A stretch of 64,000 nucleotides of DNA from Streptomyces sp. NBC_01335 (GTDB lineage: Bacteria > Actinomycetota > Actinomycetes > Streptomycetales > Streptomycetaceae). The DNA is taken from contig NZ_CP108370.1 of the NCBI RefSeq assembly GCF_035953295.1, positions 682,001 to 746,000 of the forward strand. Reading direction: 5' to 3'. The translations under genes and the position numbers were made by a program. The notes beneath the pieces were generated by a model. That model was not told the DNA's origin and did no database searches. It was given only the letters and a program-made list of their open reading frames with translations. Shown piece after piece: positions 7,900 to 16,339 of this stretch. Each line of letters starts with the position of its first letter. Within the stretch, counting starts at the first letter, position 1.

Positions 7900-8358
7900 A
7901 TGAGCACACACTCCTACCAGGCCCGACTCCACTGGAACGGTTCCACTGCCGCGGGGATCCGCAGCTACTCGCGCGACCACACCGCCGTCGCAGCCCCCGC
8001 CACCGCCCGGGTGGACCTGAGCGCGGACCCGGCCTTCCGCGGCAACCCCGACCGGCTCAACCCCGAACAGCTCGTGGTCATGGCCGCCTCGTCCTGCCAG
8101 ATGCTGTCGTTCCTCGGCGCCGCCGCCCGGGCCAGGGTCGATGTCCTGGCCTACGACGACGAGGCCACCAGCCGCCTTGACCTCACCGCCGAGCCCGTCC
8201 GCCTGTCCGCGATCCACCTGCACGTGACCGTCCAGGTCGCCGCCGGGACGGACGAGACCACGGTTCAGCAACTCGCCGCGCAGGCCCACCACGAGTGCTA
8301 CATCGCCAACAGCCTGTCGGTCCCCGTCGAGGTCACCACCACGGTGGTGCCCCGGTGA
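7900..8358 (+). CDS. OsmC/Ohr family peroxiredoxin
   Basis: A 152-residue OsmC-like thiol peroxidase. The two active-site cysteines are seen in MAASSCQMLSFL (about residue 66) and HHECYIANS (about residue 130), the expected pair for organic hydroperoxide reduction. LNPEQLVVMAAS is the conserved approach to the first cysteine. It overlaps the next gene by GTGA and is divergent from an ArsR regulator. Together they look like an inducible peroxide or reactive-electrophile response unit. Whether it is OsmC, Ohr or a YhfA-type relative is not settled. Confidence 0.88.
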   Translation: MSTHSYQARLHWNGSTAAGIRSYSRDHTAVAAPATARVDLSADPAFRGNPDRLNPEQLVVMAASSCQMLSFLGAAARARVDVLAYDDEATSRLDLTAEPVRLSAIHLHVTVQVAAGTDETTVQQLAAQAHHECYIANSLSVPVEVTTTVVPR

Positions 8359-8759
8359 GCGCCCGCCTGCAGGACCTGGAAGTCCACCTGCCGAACCGTC
8401 CTGGTGCGCTGGCCGACCTCGGCCAGGCGCTCGGCAACGCTCAGGTGAGTCTGGAAGGCGGCGGCGTGTTCACGCTGGACGGGCGCGCCGTCGCGCACTA
8501 CCTCGTCGACAACGGTCCCGCGGCCCTGGCCGCCGTCACCGCCGCAGGACTGGGTACCGCCCGTGTGCGTGAGGTCGCCATGACCCGGCTGGACCAGGAC
8601 AGGCCCGGACAGCTCGGCGCGCTCGCGCGGATGCTCGGCGACGCCGGCGTCAATGTCCTCGTCCAGTACAGCGACCACGCCGGTCACCTCGTCCTGCTCG
8701 TACCGGACGAGCACACCACCGCATGCCGCGACACCATCACACGATGGGAACAGAACTGA
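8355..8759 (+). CDS. Tandem ACT-domain protein
   Basis: A 134-residue protein of two ACT-type ligand-binding modules: LEVHLPNRPGALADLGQAL at residues 7-25, and a second around DQDRPGQLGALARMLGDAG. Free-standing ACT proteins usually bind amino acids and act as small sensors. GTG at 8355 overlaps the OsmC stop, so the two are co-translated; a longer upstream frame would run inside osmC and is not credible. Its link to peroxide defence is unclear. Confidence 0.8.
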   Translation: MSARLQDLEVHLPNRPGALADLGQALGNAQVSLEGGGVFTLDGRAVAHYLVDNGPAALAAVTAAGLGTARVREVAMTRLDQDRPGQLGALARMLGDAGVNVLVQYSDHAGHLVLLVPDEHTTACRDTITRWEQN

Positions 8760-9122
8760 CCCGGCGCCCTCCCCCCATCTCCCACAACCGACCACCCGAC
8801 ATCCCCGCCCGGACAAACCGCGCCACCGCACCGGGCAGAGGGAAGCGTCTGGAACCGGCTCCCCGTCCGTTGTCCCTGCTGGCACCACGTTATGCGGACC
8901 TGCCGCCCGCGAACTGCCCGGCGTTGCACCGGGCGGGGCGGTGGCCGGACCTCTCCTCAGCGTCTCCGACAACACCCCCGGACCCGGTGGCACCGCCCCA
9001 GGTCGTGCGTTCGGCAGGGGGCACGGTCATGCCGGGCCCGGCGGCCAGCGGTCCCGTTGCAGGGACCGCGAAAGACATAACGGGGGCATTGCCTGAAGTT
9101 TCCGTCTGAGAGAATTGTGTGC
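8760..9122. other. Intergenic stretch without a clear gene
   Basis: About 360 bases between the ACT and Nudix genes. Open frames exist on both strands, but they are Pro/Arg-rich, lack ribosome binding sites and look like shadow frames of GC-rich DNA. I see no terminator stem longer than a few pairs. Confidence 0.5.
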
Positions 9123-9560
9123 ATGACCCAAGGAAACATGGGGGCTATGTCGCCCTCGCGGAGTGAGTCCCTCGTCGTCGTGGCGGCGGCGGTCGTCCAG
9201 GACGGGCAGCTCCTCGTGGTGAGCAAGAAAGCGGCCCCCGAGATCTTCTACCTTCCCGGCGGGAAGCCCGACGCGGACGAGATGCCCCTGGAGACACTGG
9301 TACGGGAATTCGAGGAGGAACTCGGTGTGCAGCCCGCCGAGCCGCAGTTGCTGGCCGAGGTCGAGTCCGTCGCGGCACTGGAAGGCGTCCCCATGCTGAT
9401 GACCGTCTTCGAGGCACGCCTCAGCGGCGTCCCGAACCCGGCCGCCGAGCTCGCGCACATGCGATGGGTGTCAGGCCACGAGGAGGATCTCCGCCTCGCT
9501 CCTGCGGTACGGGACCATGTCCTGCCTCTGCTGAGACAGAAGGGCATGCTCGCGGCGTAG
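9123..9560 (+). CDS. Nudix hydrolase
   Basis: A protein of about 145 residues with a complete Nudix box: GGKPDADE, then RE-x2-EE-x-G in REFEEELGV, at residues 50-72. It should hydrolyse a nucleoside diphosphate linked to another group; the substrate is not predictable. The hydrophobic strand SLVVVAAAVVQDGQLLVV precedes the box as usual. Starts at 9123, 9138 and 9147 are all possible; AAGGA before 9138 is close, so the exact N-terminus is uncertain. It stands alone between the OsmC block and a broken IS. Confidence 0.88.
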   Translation: MTQGNMGAMSPSRSESLVVVAAAVVQDGQLLVVSKKAAPEIFYLPGGKPDADEMPLETLVREFEEELGVQPAEPQLLAEVESVAALEGVPMLMTVFEARLSGVPNPAAELAHMRWVSGHEEDLRLAPAVRDHVLPLLRQKGMLAA

Positions 9561-9699
9561 GGCAGAAACACCCGCAGGGTGCCCGCTGCGGGACGTCGGT
9601 GCACCCGCGGGCGGCCCTGCGGATCTGCATGTGCAGCATGGAGAACACACCGTTCGTGGTGATTCGGCGTGTTCGCCGGGTTCAGGTCGGGACGGTCGC

Positions 9700-10339
9700 G
9701 GAGTTCCAGCCGGTGGTGAGCGTCGATCACCCGCTCAAGCAGCACCTTCGCGGCAGCGCGGTCACCAATATCCGCCGCGGTGACCATCACGCCCAGCAGC
9801 AGGCCGAGGGTGTCGACCACCACGTGCCGCTTGCGGCCGTTGATCAGCTTGCCGCCGTCGAAGCCGCGGCTGTCCGCGCCGACGACCGCGTCCGCCTTGA
9901 CGGACTGCGAGTCGATCACGCCGGCCGTCGGCTCCGCATCCCGCCCCGCCTCCTCGCGTACCCGGCCGCGCAGCCGGTCGTGGATCTCCCTGACCAGCGC
10001 GTGGTCGCGCCAACGGCGGAAGAACGCATAGACACGGTCCCACGGCGGGAAGTCGGCCGGCATCGCCCGCCACTTGATCCCGCTGTCCACGAGATAGCGG
10101 ATCGCGTCCAATATCGCCCGGTGGCAGTACGCCTCCGGCTGCCCGCCCCGACCTCGCATCCAGCCCGGCACCGGCAGCAGCGGCCGGACCACAGACCACT
10201 CCGCCTCCGTCATGTCCGAGGGATACCGCCGACCACGCTCCGGATGGTCGGCCGCATTCCCGAACCGGTGAGCGACACAATCACACGACAGAGCAACCGA
10301 GTTGAACTCCACCGGCGCGAGCACGTACAACTGCGGCAA
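9700..10339 (-). pseudogene. Truncated IS5-family transposase, second copy
   Basis: The N-terminal two thirds match the intact copy at 4.4-5.3 kb (YPSDMTEAEWSVVRPLLPVP, then VIDSQSVKADA and KRHVVVDTLGLLLGVMVTAA). The similarity ends at about base 9700, just after the segment DAHHRLEL. The second catalytic Asp and the Glu are missing, and the frame runs on into unrelated sequence over the Nudix gene. It cannot encode an active enzyme. The leader hairpin and IS right end are still present to about 10480. Confidence 0.85.
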
Positions 10340-10482
10340 CAGGGTCTCCTGGATCTCGGTTGGCTTCGCAACCCCGAGCTACCAAGAGGCCCTGCCTTCA
10401 TGCCCACAGCCAGCCGCGATCACCCGAACGAGACTCCCGTTCGATGCCCACTCCTCAAGATCGGAACGACAACAGCTACTGA

Positions 10483-10640
10483 GAAAGTCCCGCCTGTCCG
10501 GCGACGCCACGCACGCACGCTCGCCGCTTCGTCGGGATCACCCCGATACACCCAGTATCGGGGCGACCCTCCGCCCTGCGATCGCACACACCGGACGCCG
10601 CCGGACCCCCCTCCGGGCGGACAGCGCTGCTTTCGCAACA
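10483..10640 (-). repeat. Dispersed palindromic repeat, copy B
   Basis: This copy is reversed relative to A, C and D. It starts GAAAGTCCCGCC and ends GCTGCTTTCGCAACACG; the core hairpin CCCCGATAC-ACCCA-GTATCGGGG lies near 10542-10564. It directly follows the broken IS right end and lies about 20 bases before a possible PHO box of the phosphoesterase operon. Confidence 0.75.
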
Positions 10641-10660
10641 CGCTTTAGCCGGAACGCACA

Positions 10661-10682
10661 GTTCACCCGGTCTTCATGACCC
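10661..10682 (+). promoter_or_regulatory. Possible PHO box
   Basis: GTTCACCCGGT followed directly by CTTCATGACCC makes two 11-base direct repeats close to the Streptomyces PhoP consensus (GTTCAYYYR-like). They lie about 95 bases before the start of a secreted phosphoesterase gene, a fitting target. Only two units are visible and the second is imperfect. Confidence 0.4.
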
Positions 10683-10777
10683 GAGTGGTGCGGAGTGCCC
10701 CGGATGATTCTTGGCGTGAGCATGCTCGGGCCTGCACCACGCCCGTATCACTCCCGAATCCCCCACCGGAGGCCCCC

Positions 10778-11668
10778 GTGCTCGGCAGATCCGTGTTCCG
10801 CCGCAGTCGCACCGCCCTCACCTGTGCCTTTGCCCTCACCGCCGTGGCCGCCGCCGGTCTGTGGACCGGCATCGGCGGCTCCTCGTCCGCGCAGGCAGCG
10901 GCCAGTGTGCCCACCCCCGACCACGTGATCGTGGTGGTCTTCGAGAACCACGGCTACAGCCAGGTCATCGGCTCGTCGACCGCCCCGTACATCAACTCGC
11001 TGAAGACCGGGGGCGCCAACCTCACCGCCTCGTACGCCGAGACCCATCCCAGCCAGCCCAACTACTTCGCCCTGTTCTCCGGCTCCACCCAGGGCATCAC
11101 GGACGACAGCTGCTACACCCCCGGCTTCTCCGGCAACGCCAACCTCGCGTCCGAGCTGATCGCGGCCGGCAAGACCTGGGCGAGCTACAACGAGACGCTG
11201 CCGAGCCAGGGTTCGACCACGTGCAGCAGCGGCAACTACGCCCGCAAGCACAACCCGTGGTTCGGGTTCAGCAACGTCCCCACCTCGTCCGCGTACACGT
11301 TCCAGCAGTTCCCCACCGACTACACGAAGCTGCCGCAGGTCTCCTTCGTCGTCCCGAACCTGTGCAGCGACATGCACGACTGCTCGGTGTCCAGCGGTGA
11401 CACCTGGCTGAAGAACAACCTCGGCGCCTACGCGACCTGGGCCAAGACCCACAACAGCCTGCTCGTCGTCACCTTCGACGAGGACAACCGGCTCAGCGGC
11501 AACCGCATCCCGACGGTCCTCTACGGGCAGCGGGTGACCGCGGGCGCCACCTCCGCCACCACCTACAACCACTACGACCTCCTGCGCACGCTGGAGGACA
11601 TGCACGGCCTCGGGCACGCGGGGAACGCCGCGACCGCCAAGGACATCACCGGGATCTGGACGTCCTGA
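10778..11668 (+). CDS. Secreted phosphoesterase (alkaline-phosphatase superfamily)
   Basis: A 296-residue exported protein of the phosphoesterase family that includes acid phosphatases and phospholipase C. An Arg-rich start and hydrophobic helix (ALTCAFALTAVAAAGLW) form the signal peptide, with likely cleavage near AQAAA. Conserved segments are HVIVVVFENHGYSQV, ETHPSQPNYFALFSGS and VVTFDEDN. GTG at 10778 is chosen for the CGGAGG just before it; an upstream frame extension lacks signal-peptide character. The next gene starts one base after the stop. Phosphate release outside the cell fits the possible PHO box upstream. Confidence 0.85.
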   Translation: MLGRSVFRRSRTALTCAFALTAVAAAGLWTGIGGSSSAQAAASVPTPDHVIVVVFENHGYSQVIGSSTAPYINSLKTGGANLTASYAETHPSQPNYFALFSGSTQGITDDSCYTPGFSGNANLASELIAAGKTWASYNETLPSQGSTTCSSGNYARKHNPWFGFSNVPTSSAYTFQQFPTDYTKLPQVSFVVPNLCSDMHDCSVSSGDTWLKNNLGAYATWAKTHNSLLVVTFDEDNRLSGNRIPTVLYGQRVTAGATSATTYNHYDLLRTLEDMHGLGHAGNAATAKDITGIWTS

Positions 11669-11669
11669 C

Positions 11670-13004
11670 ATGTATGTAGCGGACAGCCGCGCCACCCGTG
11701 CGGGGTCCGCCGAACGCGCCGCCGGGCCGGGCGAGGAGCCTGCCCGGCGGCGCGTGGCGGTCGCCCCCACCGTGCTGGCGCTGGGCACGGTCAGCCTGAT
11801 CACCGACGTGTCCTCCGAGATGGTGACGGCGGTCCTGCCGCTCTATCTGGTGGCGGGACTCGGCCTCAGCCCCCTCGGCTTCGGACTCCTCGACGGCGTT
11901 TACAACGGGTTCTCCGCCCTCGTACGGCTGGTCGGCGGCCACTTCGCCGACCGGGGAGGCGGGCGCCACAAGCTCGTCGCCGTCTTCGGCTACGGCATCT
12001 CGGCGCTCTGCAAACCGCTCCTCGTGATGGTCCACACCCTCACCCCCATCGGCCTCGTACTGGCAGCCGACCGCACCGGCAAGGGTCTGCGCACCGCGCC
12101 CCGGGACGCGATGATCTCCCTGTCGTCGCCGCCGGAGGCCCGCGGCCGCGCCTTCGGCGTGCACCGCGCGATGGACACCGCGGGCGCCCTGCTCGGGCCG
12201 TTCGCCGCGTTCCTGATCCTGCGCGCCACGGTCGACGGCTACGACGCGGTGTTCACCGTGAGCTTCTGCGTCGCGGTGGCGGGCGTCCTGGTGCTGGTGC
12301 TGTTCGTCCCCTCCAAGCCCCTTGCGCCCTCCAATCCCCTTGCGCCTCCCGGGACCCTTGCGCCTTCCGGGACCGGCGCCTCGCCCGCCGCGAAGACGGC
12401 CGAGCCTCCCCGCCCCACCCTGCGCGCGGCCCTCGCGCTGCTGCGGCATCGCAGAATCCGGCGCATCGCGGTCTGCGCGCTGCTGCTGGGCCTCGCGACC
12501 GTGAGCGACTCGTTCGTCTACCTGCTGCTCCAGCACCGCCTCGGGGTGCCCGACCGCTGGTTCGCCCTGATGCCGGTCGGGACCGCCGCCGCGTTCCTGC
12601 TGCTCGCCCTGCCCCTGGGGCGGCTCGCGGACCGGGTCGGTGCGTGGCAGGTGTTCCTCGCCGGGCACGTCGCGCTGCTCGGGGCGTACGCCCTGCTGCT
12701 CTCGTCGTGGCACGGTGCGGCGCTCCCGTACGTGGTGCTGGTCCTCCACGGCGCCTTCTACGCGGCCACGGACGGGGTCCTGATGGCGGCGGCCTCGCAG
12801 AGCGTGCCGGAGGAACTGCGCTCCTCCGGCCTCGCCCTGATCCAGACCGGACAGGCTTTCGCCCGGTTCGCCTGCTCGCTGGCCTTCGGCGCGGCCTGGA
12901 CCGCGTGGGGCGACCGCACCGCGCTGCTCGCGGCGGCCGTCGCGCTCGCCGTGTGCGCCGCGTTCTCACTCCGTACCGGCCCGACCGTGAGGGTTCCCGC
13001 ATGA
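11670..13004 (+). CDS. MFS transporter
   Basis: A 444-residue transporter of the major facilitator superfamily with about 12 helices. Loop 2-3 carries GGHFADRGGGRHKLV and a later loop GLRTAPRDAMISLSS, typical of this exporter group. A Pro-rich repeat (LAPSNPLAPPGTLAPSG) fills the central loop and is also visible as a degenerate DNA repeat at 12310-12375. It follows the phosphoesterase stop by one base and overlaps the next gene by ATGA, so all three form one operon. The substrate is unknown; a phosphorylated or metabolite exporter or importer is possible. Confidence 0.87.
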   Translation: MYVADSRATRAGSAERAAGPGEEPARRRVAVAPTVLALGTVSLITDVSSEMVTAVLPLYLVAGLGLSPLGFGLLDGVYNGFSALVRLVGGHFADRGGGRHKLVAVFGYGISALCKPLLVMVHTLTPIGLVLAADRTGKGLRTAPRDAMISLSSPPEARGRAFGVHRAMDTAGALLGPFAAFLILRATVDGYDAVFTVSFCVAVAGVLVLVLFVPSKPLAPSNPLAPPGTLAPSGTGASPAAKTAEPPRPTLRAALALLRHRRIRRIAVCALLLGLATVSDSFVYLLLQHRLGVPDRWFALMPVGTAAAFLLLALPLGRLADRVGAWQVFLAGHVALLGAYALLLSSWHGAALPYVVLVLHGAFYAATDGVLMAAASQSVPEELRSSGLALIQTGQAFARFACSLAFGAAWTAWGDRTALLAAAVALAVCAAFSLRTGPTVRVPA

Positions 13005-14020
13005 CGCGCCTGCGCACCAGATTGTTCGTCCTCGTCTGCGCGGTCACCGTGCTCGCGGTCGTCGCCGCCGCCTCCGTGCTGCACGCCGCGGCCAGGTCCG
13101 ACCGGCTCGACGTGGCGAAGCCCGGCGGGCCCGCCGTCGCGGCGGGCCGGATCACGCTCACGGACCGGCACCGGATCGTCTTCCGGAACATGGCGTGGGG
13201 CCCGCATCGCGACGAGCTGACGACCGTCCCGGTCGCGGCGCCCACCGGGTCCCGTACCGCCTCGGGCGTCAAGTGCCTCCGCTTCTACGCCGCTTCGGGC
13301 ACCGGAGTCTGCCTCCAGGCGGTGCACGGGGCACTCCAGGACACCTACCGGGCCACGATCCTCGACCGGCAACTGAAGGAGCGGGCGCACTATCCGGTCC
13401 CCGGCATCCCGTCCCGTGCCCGCGTCTCCCCCAGTGGGAGGCTGGCCACCTGGACGGCCTTCGTGGGCGGCGACAGCTACGCGGGCACGAACTTCTCCAC
13501 CCGCGCCGCGATCCTCGACACCCGTACCGGCAAGCTCGTCCCGAGCCTGGAGGAGTTCGCGATCCGCAAGGACGGCCGGCCCTACCGGGCCGCGGACGTC
13601 AACTTCTGGGGCGTCACCTTCGGCGCGGACGACCGGCACTTCTACGCGACGCTCGCGACGAAGGGGGTCACGTACCTGGTCCGGGGCGACCTTCGGGAAC
13701 GTACGCTCACGACCCTCCGGACCAACGTGGAATGCCCCTCACTCTCCCCCGACGGCACCCGCATCGCCTACAAGAGCCGGGACGCGGGGCTGCCCGCCGA
13801 CGCCCCCTGGCGCCTGCACGTCCTGGACCTGGGCACGCTCGCCGACCACCCGCTCGCCGAGACCCGCAGCGTGGACGACCAGGCGGTCTGGAAGGACGAC
13901 ACCACCGTGACCTACGCGCTCCCGGGCGACTTCGGCGCCGATCTGTACGAGGTACCGGCCGACGGCTCGGGCCGCCCGCACTCCGTGCTGACCGCGGCGG
14001 TGTCCCCGGCGTACCTGTGA
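13001..14020 (+). CDS. Membrane-anchored TolB-like beta-propeller protein
   Basis: A 339-residue protein with an N-terminal hydrophobic anchor or signal (LRTRLFVLVCAVTVLAVVAA). The body has WD40/TolB-like repeats: ARVSPSGRLATW, then NVECPSLSPDGTRIAYKSRD. It probably folds as a beta-propeller outside the membrane and may bind a ligand or partner. It is the last gene of the phosphoesterase-MFS operon, with ATGA overlap, and ends before a strong terminator. No catalytic motif is visible. Confidence 0.75.
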   Translation: MTRLRTRLFVLVCAVTVLAVVAAASVLHAAARSDRLDVAKPGGPAVAAGRITLTDRHRIVFRNMAWGPHRDELTTVPVAAPTGSRTASGVKCLRFYAASGTGVCLQAVHGALQDTYRATILDRQLKERAHYPVPGIPSRARVSPSGRLATWTAFVGGDSYAGTNFSTRAAILDTRTGKLVPSLEEFAIRKDGRPYRAADVNFWGVTFGADDRHFYATLATKGVTYLVRGDLRERTLTTLRTNVECPSLSPDGTRIAYKSRDAGLPADAPWRLHVLDLGTLADHPLAETRSVDDQAVWKDDTTVTYALPGDFGADLYEVPADGSGRPHSVLTAAVSPAYL

Positions 14021-14044
14021 CACGAGCCCTGCGGCAAAACGGCA

Positions 14045-14082
14045 CGGCGGGCGGGGGCTTCGAACCGGGCCCCCGCCCGCCG
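14045..14082. terminator. Bidirectional terminator hairpin
   Basis: CGGCGGGCGGGGGC at 14045-14058 pairs perfectly with GCCCCCGCCCGCCG at 14069-14082 around a 10-base loop. It lies between two convergent genes (stops at 14020 and 14120), so it can end transcription from both sides. Confidence 0.85.
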
Positions 14083-14119
14083 TCCCGCCGAGTGGGAACC
14101 CGGCTCGGCGGGATTCGGC

Positions 14120-15994
14120 TCAGCGCCCCGACTTCAGCCGGAACGAGCCCTCCGCCGAGGGGAGTTGCACCGTGTACTGGCGCAGGTAGGTGTCGAGGAA
14201 CGGCGAGCGGGCGCCGGCCGTCGCGATGTCGTCCGCCGGGTCGTCCAGGGCCAGGGTGAGCCGGGCGTCCTTCACCTTGATCGTCTCGCCGGAGGGGGTG
14301 TCCCGCCACGAGCCGGTCTGGATGGAGCCGATCTCCACGGCCAGGACGTGTCCGGCCGCCAGCGTCCAGTCGGTGGCCTTGAGGTCGACGGCCAGCCGGC
14401 CCGTGTCCACCAGGGACACCTGCTCGTCGAACATGACGGCCTTGCCGTCCGGGGCGACGTCGTAGAGCTTCACCATGACGTTGCCCTCGCCCTGTGCGGT
14501 CAGCGAGAGCTTCGGGGTGGAGGTGAGGCGTACGGGCTTCGCGACCGGTTCGGACCGGACGAAGAAGCTGGACGTCACCTCGCCGGCGGCCTGGAGTCCG
14601 GCCGCTTCGGCGGCCAGTGTCCTGGGTGCCGAAGCGGCCGGGTCCAGGGCGGGGGCGTTCTCCAGGTCCCACGCGCCGGACGGCTGCGCGGCGGACCGCA
14701 GCGCCGGGCCGCCGTCCAGGGCCGCCGCCCCGCGAGCCGACGCGCCGCCGTCGTCCACGTACGCGCCGCTGCCGAGCGCGATGTTCACCGTCCGGGACTC
14801 ACCGGGCCAGGTGCGCTGGGCGCGCCAGGCGCCCGTGGAGTCCTCCACGGAGTAGGCCGGGTACGAGACGGCGGGGCGCTTGCCCTTGAGGTACTGGTCG
14901 TAGAAGGAGAGGGTCTCGTCGTACCACCCTTCGCGTCCCATGGAGAGGCGGCCGTCCGCGGTGCGGTCGCCGCCGCGGACGTGTTCCCACTGGCCGAGCC
15001 AGCCCCGCTCGGGGCCCTTGTGGTTGTCGAGGTACTCCTCGATCTCCTCGGGCTTGGTGTTGTTCTCGATGAAGCCCTGGGTGACGAAGAGCGGGGTGTC
15101 GGTACCCTTGGCCTTCTTCGCCAGGTCGCGGGCGGTCCAGTAGCTGCCGTGCTGATCGGTCGTCAGATAGCCTGCGGAGTTCTGGGTGAGGCACTCCGGA
15201 TGGGCCTGCTCGTAGGCCGCGTTGGCCCGGTAGTGGGCGTCGTCGTCGGCCAACGCGTCGAGGGTTGCTATGGAGTTGTAGGCGTTGGCGGTGCCGGTGA
15301 CGTTGGGGCGGGGCACTCCGTTGGAGTAGATGTACTGGTACATGTCCCAGACCGGCTCCTGCGCGACGACGGCCTTCAGCGCGCGCTGGTCGAGGTCGTT
15401 GCCGATGAGGCCGGTGGCCGCGTCGTAGGACTTCCCGTACATGCCCACGGAGCCGGTGGACCACGACTGGCCGGCCGCCCAGTCGATGGCGGCGCGGACG
15501 TCGGCCTGCTCACCGGGGCCCGCCCAGTCGAGGCAGCCGGTGGAGCCGCCGAAGCCGCGCAGGTCCACCATGACGAAGGCGTAGCCGTGGGCGAACAGGT
15601 CGGTGCCCTCGATGAAGTCCTGGAAGCGGGACGAGGGGCCGGTGTGGCTCCAGCCCTCGGGATCGGTCTGTCCGGAGTGCCCGAAGTAGGGGCCGACGGA
15701 CAGGATGACGGGGACGTGCGCGCCCTTCGGCAGCCCCTCGGGCAGCAGGACGTCCGCGTGGAGTTCGGTGCCGGAGTGGTCCGACGAGGGGAAGTACCGC
15801 TGCGTCCAGACGGCGCCCTCGGGGACGCGGTCGTTCTCCTCGTGGGTGACGCCGTCGGATGCGCCGGCGGTGGTGGGGGCGCCGGCCGGCGCGGCCGCTG
15901 CGGCGAGTGTGACGGGACCGGCGAAGGCGCCGGTCAGGGCGAGGGTGGTGACGAGGACCGAAGCTGCCAGGACTGACGCTCGACGTGCTCTCAC
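14120..15994 (-). CDS. Secreted CocE/NonD-type serine hydrolase (Xaa-Pro dipeptidyl-peptidase family)
   Basis: A 624-residue exported enzyme. The signal peptide (VLAASVLVTTLALTGAFAGP) ends near AAAAPAGA. The alpha/beta-hydrolase core follows: GPYFGHSG, VMVDLRGFGGSTGCLDWAGP, and the nucleophile serine in GMYGKSYDAATG. The C-terminal third is the jelly-roll of X-Pro peptidases (LTAQGEGNVMVKLYDVAPDG). GTG at 15994 has GGAGGA eight bases upstream. It likely cleaves Xaa-Pro peptides or esters outside the cell. It stands alone on the minus strand, facing the phosphoesterase operon across a shared terminator. Confidence 0.88.
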   Translation of the reverse strand: MRARRASVLAASVLVTTLALTGAFAGPVTLAAAAAPAGAPTTAGASDGVTHEENDRVPEGAVWTQRYFPSSDHSGTELHADVLLPEGLPKGAHVPVILSVGPYFGHSGQTDPEGWSHTGPSSRFQDFIEGTDLFAHGYAFVMVDLRGFGGSTGCLDWAGPGEQADVRAAIDWAAGQSWSTGSVGMYGKSYDAATGLIGNDLDQRALKAVVAQEPVWDMYQYIYSNGVPRPNVTGTANAYNSIATLDALADDDAHYRANAAYEQAHPECLTQNSAGYLTTDQHGSYWTARDLAKKAKGTDTPLFVTQGFIENNTKPEEIEEYLDNHKGPERGWLGQWEHVRGGDRTADGRLSMGREGWYDETLSFYDQYLKGKRPAVSYPAYSVEDSTGAWRAQRTWPGESRTVNIALGSGAYVDDGGASARGAAALDGGPALRSAAQPSGAWDLENAPALDPAASAPRTLAAEAAGLQAAGEVTSSFFVRSEPVAKPVRLTSTPKLSLTAQGEGNVMVKLYDVAPDGKAVMFDEQVSLVDTGRLAVDLKATDWTLAAGHVLAVEIGSIQTGSWRDTPSGETIKVKDARLTLALDDPADDIATAGARSPFLDTYLRQYTVQLPSAEGSFRLKSGR

Positions 15995-16225
15995 ATGCTC
16001 CTCCGGTGGGGTGGTGAGCCATGCTGCAGGTGGTGCCGATCGCGGTCGGCTCCCGTCCCCCCGCCCGGGGCGCGCCACAGCGCGCGGCACACACCCCAGA
16101 CAGGCGCGAACATGTCAAAGAGCCGACGGCGAGTGAGCCTATGATCATCGCCTGCGAGGATCAACGCCTCGGTGTGTACATCTTGTTACCGATGCGCGGG
16201 CGAACGCTCCCCGGCGAACGCGAGC

Positions 16226-16255
16226 GGCGCGGCGGTCCGTACCGACCGCCGCGCC
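16226..16255 (-). terminator. Terminator hairpin after the beta-helix gene
   Basis: GGCGCGGCGGTC at 16226-16237 pairs perfectly with GACCGCCGCGCC at 16244-16255 around a 6-base loop. It lies 85 bases past the stop of the minus-strand beta-helix gene. The rest of the 345-base gap (15995-16339) holds only the promoter side of the peptidase gene. Confidence 0.75.
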
Positions 16256-16339
16256 ACCCGGCTCACCCGCTCACGGCCGGCGCGGCGCCCACCGGGCCCC
16301 GCCGCCGTCCGCCCGTACCGCCGTCCGCCCGTACCGGCG

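Noticed and set aside
14059..14068. TTCGAACCGG resembling a tRNA T-loop
   Set aside because: It is the loop of a terminator hairpin; no cloverleaf can be drawn around it.
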